A stretch of DNA of 10,039 nt from Cephalothrix spiralis (Eukaryota > Nemertea > Palaeonemertea > Archinemertea > Cephalotrichidae). The position numbers were made by a program, and so were the translations under genes. The notes below the pieces were generated by a model. The model did not search any database. It was not told where the DNA came from and saw only the letters and a program-made list of their open reading frames with translations. The stretch's first letter is position 1, and each line of letters opens with the position of its first letter. This document shows, piece after piece, positions 7,652-10,039 of the stretch. The stretch covers positions 1-10,039 of the forward strand of contig JAUCNG010423242.1 of the NCBI GenBank assembly GCA_032353305.1. Direction: 5' to 3'.

Positions 7652-8435
7652 GTAATTTCATCTATATGTCACTGTAATATTTTCGCGAGAGTTCTTTGAT
7701 GATTTCAATCCAAGTACAAGTTAAAACTTTTTTTTTAATTAAAAAAAAATCTCATACGGACTCAATGTCCACTACACTGGACAAAAACCATTTTTTTCCA
7801 GGTTTTTGCCAACTTTTTCCTCCTTTGTTTTTTTAACCATTTTTATGCTTTTAATCATGTTGTATTTCTTATATAAGCTTAAAGCACCATTTTAAATAGA
7901 ATTTAGTAGTAAAAAGGAAAAAATTGGCGCTTTGTGGAAATAAATTGAAAAAGATTTGATTGAAAAAATATATGCCGCAGAAAAAAATTTCAACCGTGTG
8001 CAAATAATAGGGGTTGGGTGGTCAAAGGTCAAAAAAATGATTGAAATATTTGCCCGATGGTAAAAAAAATTGGCAAAAGGTATTGATGGGGGGCAAAAAG
8101 GCTTTTTTCTATTTTTTTCCCAAGACAGTATGGGGGTGGGTGGGTACCTCAACTCAATTTTCGGATTACCCTCCTCCCTGCTAGAGGCAAATTGTTTATT
8201 ATTATTGTGATGTCTGAAAAGTCCGTCAGCGCCCGCGGGGCACAGACAAATTGAGACAAAATACAAAAAAAGACCCTCTTCTTCCATCAGTCCATACGCC
8301 TACGCAGTGCTGCTTAATTTTGAGATTTGCCTTCTAAATTTATTAGTACGTAAAGATTAAGATAAATCGAAACTGCCCTTGGGGACAAGATGCTATCAGT
8401 CCAATATTTCTATATAATATTTTTTTTCGTCCCAG
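7652..8435 (+). other. GOGAT intron (784 bp, phase 0)
   Basis: The donor GTAATT and the acceptor TTTTTCGTCCCAG join ...DFIK to VFPKEY. The intron contains long A and T runs, a purine-biased patch at 8010-8110, a small GC-rich patch near 8227-8240, and a gapped inverted repeat (7800-8083). The minus strand stays open for 131 codons at 7892-8287. Its translation is dominated by S, F, I and P and has no recognisable domain, so I treat it as a by-product of composition. Confidence 0.9.
7800..8083. repeat. Gapped inverted repeat (arms about 7800-7858 and 8037-8083)
   Basis: The reverse complement of the left arm reads ATGATTAAAAGCAT, AAAAATGGTTAAAAAAA and TTGGCAAAAACC, in that order. The right arm has ATGATTGAAATATT, GATGGTAAAAAAA and TTGGCAAAAGG in the same order. 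The left arm has about 14 more bases before TTGGC. A-rich sequence contributes to the pairing, so the relationship is likely but not certain. Confidence 0.45.
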
Positions 8436-8638
8436 GTCTTCCCCAAAGAGTACCGAAGAGCATTACAAGAAATGGCCGAAGAAGCTAAAGCGGAAAAGTT
8501 GGTTGAGCTTCCGAAAGAACCCGTACCAGAATTGTTAGTGAATGGAACTAGCGAGCCGGGAATTATTGACTTAGAAGACGTTATTCCAAATGCAGAACAA
8601 GATCAGAGAAATATGGACCGTGTTCTTGATAAAACAAG
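8436..8638 (+). CDS. GOGAT: GOGAT exon C: end of synthase part and inter-subunit linker
   Basis: This exon has 67 codons plus two bases (fragment residues 99-165). It opens with VFPKEYRRAL (99-108), the conserved end of the GltB-like part in fused GOGATs. A variable, acidic, proline-containing linker follows: AEEAKAEKLVELPKEPVPEL, then a Gly/Ser patch, then IIDLEDVIPNAEQ. It ends with MDRVLDKTR, which in the family leads into RGFIMYKR at the start of the reductase part. The linker is what joins two separate bacterial subunits into one chain. Acceptor CGTCCCAG/GTC, donor ACAAG/GTAAGG, phase 2; the split codon AG-G gives Arg166. The exon contains no predicted membrane segment or Cys ligand. Confidence 0.95.
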
Positions 8639-8700
8639 GTAAGGCGTAACCGAAATATTTATTAACGAATCAAAATAGGCTAACGGTATGACGTCACTGA

Positions 8701-8741
8701 TTAAACCCAATACAAATTATGTAAACATTTGTTCGGGTTAA
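8701..8741. repeat. Small stem-loop
   Basis: TTAAACCCAATACAAAT (8701-8717) pairs with ATTTGTTCGGGTTAA (8727-8741) with two or three defects around a 9-nt loop. It is a plausible RNA hairpin shortly after the donor of this intron, with no assigned role. Confidence 0.5.
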
Positions 8742-9224
8742 ACTTAGGACATGTATTATAGAGAGATAGAATCATTATCTGTGTCATTTTTACTCGTATG
8801 CAGCAACCATTAACTCATGCTCATATGAGAGGGGGTCATAACGGAGGGTGGGAAAAGCCCTAAAATCGCTGTGCAACTGATGCAGCGATACTCAAATTTT
8901 GCACTAAGACTATTTCCTGTTATAGAACTGTATACTTTCGCAATCTGATGGGCCTTAGATTCCACAGAATTTTATCAATTAATTTGAGGACTTTAAATCA
9001 TAAAGGACCTTTGTTCTTAAGGCGTGAAAAAGTTGTTCAAAAAGTTGAAAAATAAACATACGAATTTGCACTTTGTAATTTGTATGCATCATTAGACATG
9101 TAGGCTATATGCCGTCCATTTCGCTCATTGAACGATGTTCTAAGTTCTCATCTTTGCAAATGTAACCCATATAGTTCACATCTTTATCAGTTTAGTATAG
9201 GGGTTAATGAGAGATAAAAACACA

Positions 9225-9349
9225 TTTTTGAGCCATACGCCCACAGTGTTGCTACATTCTTTAGCTCAGTGAGGAAGATTAGGTTATAATGGACATTGGA
9301 CAATCTACAGAAAATTCATGCAGCAACATTGAGAGCGTATAGCTAAAAA
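9225..9349. repeat. Inverted repeat (arms 9225-9257 and 9318-9349)
   Basis: The reverse complement of the left arm reads ATGTAGCAACACTG followed by TGGGCGTATGGCTCAAAAA. The right arm reads ATGCAGCAACATTG followed by AGAGCGTATAGCTAAAAA. About 25 of 32 positions agree around a 60-nt loop. It may be the paired ends of a very short element or a diverged hairpin. There is no coding content. Confidence 0.65.
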
Positions 9350-9428
9350 AAGGCTGCAAAATGTAACTAAGTAACTACCATATATGTGCATTCAAGTGAT
9401 GTGTTTTGTAATTGAATACCGTATTTTC

Positions 9429-9448
9429 TGGTATTTTAATATACCAGG
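9429..9448. repeat. Small stem-loop
   Basis: CTGGTAT pairs perfectly with ATACCAG around TTTAAT. It is too short to assign a role. Confidence 0.45.
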
Positions 9449-9806
9449 CATTTACGTAACACTGACTGTGATTTTATCATACGTAACATTTTTTTACAAA
9501 CGATAATATACTTGAAATCACTAAAATGTCGATATTTAGTTTGGTCCCTAGAAATCCTGGGAATTTTAAAGGTAGTCAGCTATGACTTTTGATAAATTTT
9601 CGACCAACAAATTTTTCACGCACGCCTTAGGTACAAAGGTCCAAATTTGTTTGTCTCTTTCCGCTCGTCTCACTTTAATACTCACAACTCCCAATATATT
9701 TTACAATGACTCAAGAGAGTGACGTTTTCGCCCTTCCCGTCAGCCGTGTCTGTGTCATTTTGAAAATCACCCACGATTTTTAACCTTGAACCTCTTTTCT
9801 TTTTAG

Positions 9807-10020
9807 GGGTTTCATTATGTATAAACGTGCTACTAATCAGTACCGTCCTGCTGAAAAAAGATTACACGATTGGGATGAAATCTATAATCACAAAGGAGTG
9901 AAGAAGAATCTGAAATTACAAGCAGCTAGATGTATGGAGTGTGGTGTCCCATTTTGTCAGTCCGATCATGGTTGCCCACTCGGGAATATAATTCCTAAAT
10001 GGAATGATCTCATTTTCCAG
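9807..10020 (+). CDS. GOGAT: GOGAT exon D: start of the reductase part with Fe-S cysteines
   Basis: The first base completes Arg166, then 71 codons follow (fragment residues 167-237). GFIMYKR (167-173) starts the GltD-like part. YRPAEKRLHDWDEIY (178-192) and LKLQAARCMECGVPFC (201-216) follow, then GCPLGNIIPKWNDLIFQ (221-237). Cysteines 208, 211, 216 and 222 form C-x2-C-x4-C-x5-C, the N-terminal [4Fe-4S] ligand set of the GltD/dihydropyrimidine dehydrogenase N-terminal fold. In the family these clusters carry electrons from FAD, reduced by NAD(P)H, toward FMN in the synthase part. All four are present, so this segment looks functional. The Met at 9817 is internal, since coding continues in frame from the acceptor. 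Acceptor TTTTTAG/GGG, donor CAG/GTAATG, phase 0. Confidence 0.96.
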
Positions 10021-10039
10021 GTAATGTAATCAATTATAT
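10021..10039 (+). other. 5' end of the next GOGAT intron
   Basis: GTAATG directly follows CAG at 10020 and is a reasonable donor. Reading through hits a TAA within three codons, whereas the family continues with conserved reductase sequence, so an intron starts here. Confidence 0.85.

Larger units (their letters stand above)
8639..9806 (+). other. GOGAT intron (1,168 bp, phase 2)
   Basis: The donor GTAAGG and the acceptor CTTTTCTTTTTAG, with a good pyrimidine tract, join LDKTR to GFIMYKR. The intron has no gene-like open frame. It contains three small stem-loops (8701-8741, 8865-8889 and 9429-9448) and a longer inverted repeat at 9225-9349. The remainder is plain AT-rich sequence. Confidence 0.9.
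1..10039 (+). other. GOGAT: Internal fragment of a fused glutamate synthase (GOGAT) gene: four exons, three complete introns, two partial introns
   Basis: Joining 349-464, 7474-7651, 8436-8638 and 9807-10020 gives 711 nt with no stop or frame break, or 237 residues in the order expected for eukaryotic GOGAT: C-terminal GXGXG domain of the synthase part, linker, N-terminal Fe-S domain of the reductase part. In this family the enzyme makes two glutamates from glutamine and 2-oxoglutarate with electrons from NAD(P)H through FAD, Fe-S clusters and FMN. Bacteria encode the two parts as separate GltB and GltD; here they are in one transcript, as in fungi, plants and invertebrates. All junctions are GT-AG with phases 2, 0, 2, 0. 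The full protein in this family is roughly 2,000 residues, so most of the gene lies outside the window. Long AT-rich introns argue for an animal rather than a fungus, which is an inference. Confidence 0.93.

Noticed and set aside
7502-7699. Open frame from Met at 7502 running past 7651
   Set aside because: The real exon starts at 7474 and stops at the donor at 7652. The extra codons to 7699 are intron read-through.
7892-8287. 131-codon open frame on the minus strand inside an intron
   Set aside because: It lies wholly within the 784-bp GOGAT intron, antisense to it. The translation is low in complexity (S, F, I, P rich), has no recognisable domain, and overlaps purine-rich and repeat sequence. 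It is best explained by composition.
9817-10029. Met at 9817 as a start codon of a separate small protein
   Set aside because: Coding runs in frame upstream to the acceptor at 9807, and the family sequence continues across the junction. The frame also ends in intron sequence.
1-10039. Pseudogene or bacterial contaminant
   Set aside because: All four exons are open and in phase with consensus splice sites, and the key cysteines are intact. Spliceosomal introns exclude a bacterial source.

Overview
The window is a piece of a eukaryotic nuclear gene on the + strand. Four short coding exons (349-464, 7474-7651, 8436-8638, 9807-10020) are separated by AT-rich introns with GT-AG ends. Joined in phase they give 711 nt, an unbroken 237-residue stretch that I recognise as the middle of a fused NAD(P)H-type glutamate synthase (GOGAT). 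It covers the end of the glutamine-amidotransferase/synthase (alpha, GltB-like) part, the linker, and the start of the reductase (beta, GltD-like) part with its iron-sulfur cysteines. Both ends of the gene lie outside the window, so no promoter, start codon, stop codon or polyadenylation site is expected here. GC-rich, conserved exons in AT-rich introns of 0.8-7 kb suggest an animal. Vertebrates lack this fused enzyme, so an invertebrate is the best guess. The species cannot be told from the sequence.

Layout: 1-348 is the 3' end of an upstream intron. Exon A (349-464) is followed by a 7.0-kb intron (465-7473), exon B (7474-7651), a 0.78-kb intron, exon C (8436-8638), a 1.17-kb intron, exon D (9807-10020), and the first bases of the next intron. 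Intron phases are 2, 0, 2, 0.

The main structure outside the exons is in the 7-kb intron. It carries a string of unrelated long imperfect inverted repeats: about 1557-1918, 2067-2191, 2528-3218, 3409-3858 and 5251-6102. Each would fold into a hairpin in the pre-mRNA, and the two best have stems of about 200 and 320 bp. They look like MITE/foldback-type non-autonomous DNA elements, and no transposase is visible. The intron also has a degenerate tandem array (4347-4560), a GC-rich hairpin (4734-4770), a clustered TCCTAAAAT-motif repeat (about 640-1260), poly-C runs and a perfect 19-bp tandem duplication. Smaller inverted repeats lie in the other two introns.

I found no RNA gene, CRISPR array, prokaryotic operon or convincing second protein gene. 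The open frames inside the introns match nothing I recognise and mostly lie in repeats or low-complexity sequence. I see no clear previously undescribed system. The run of hairpins in one intron is the observation most worth following.
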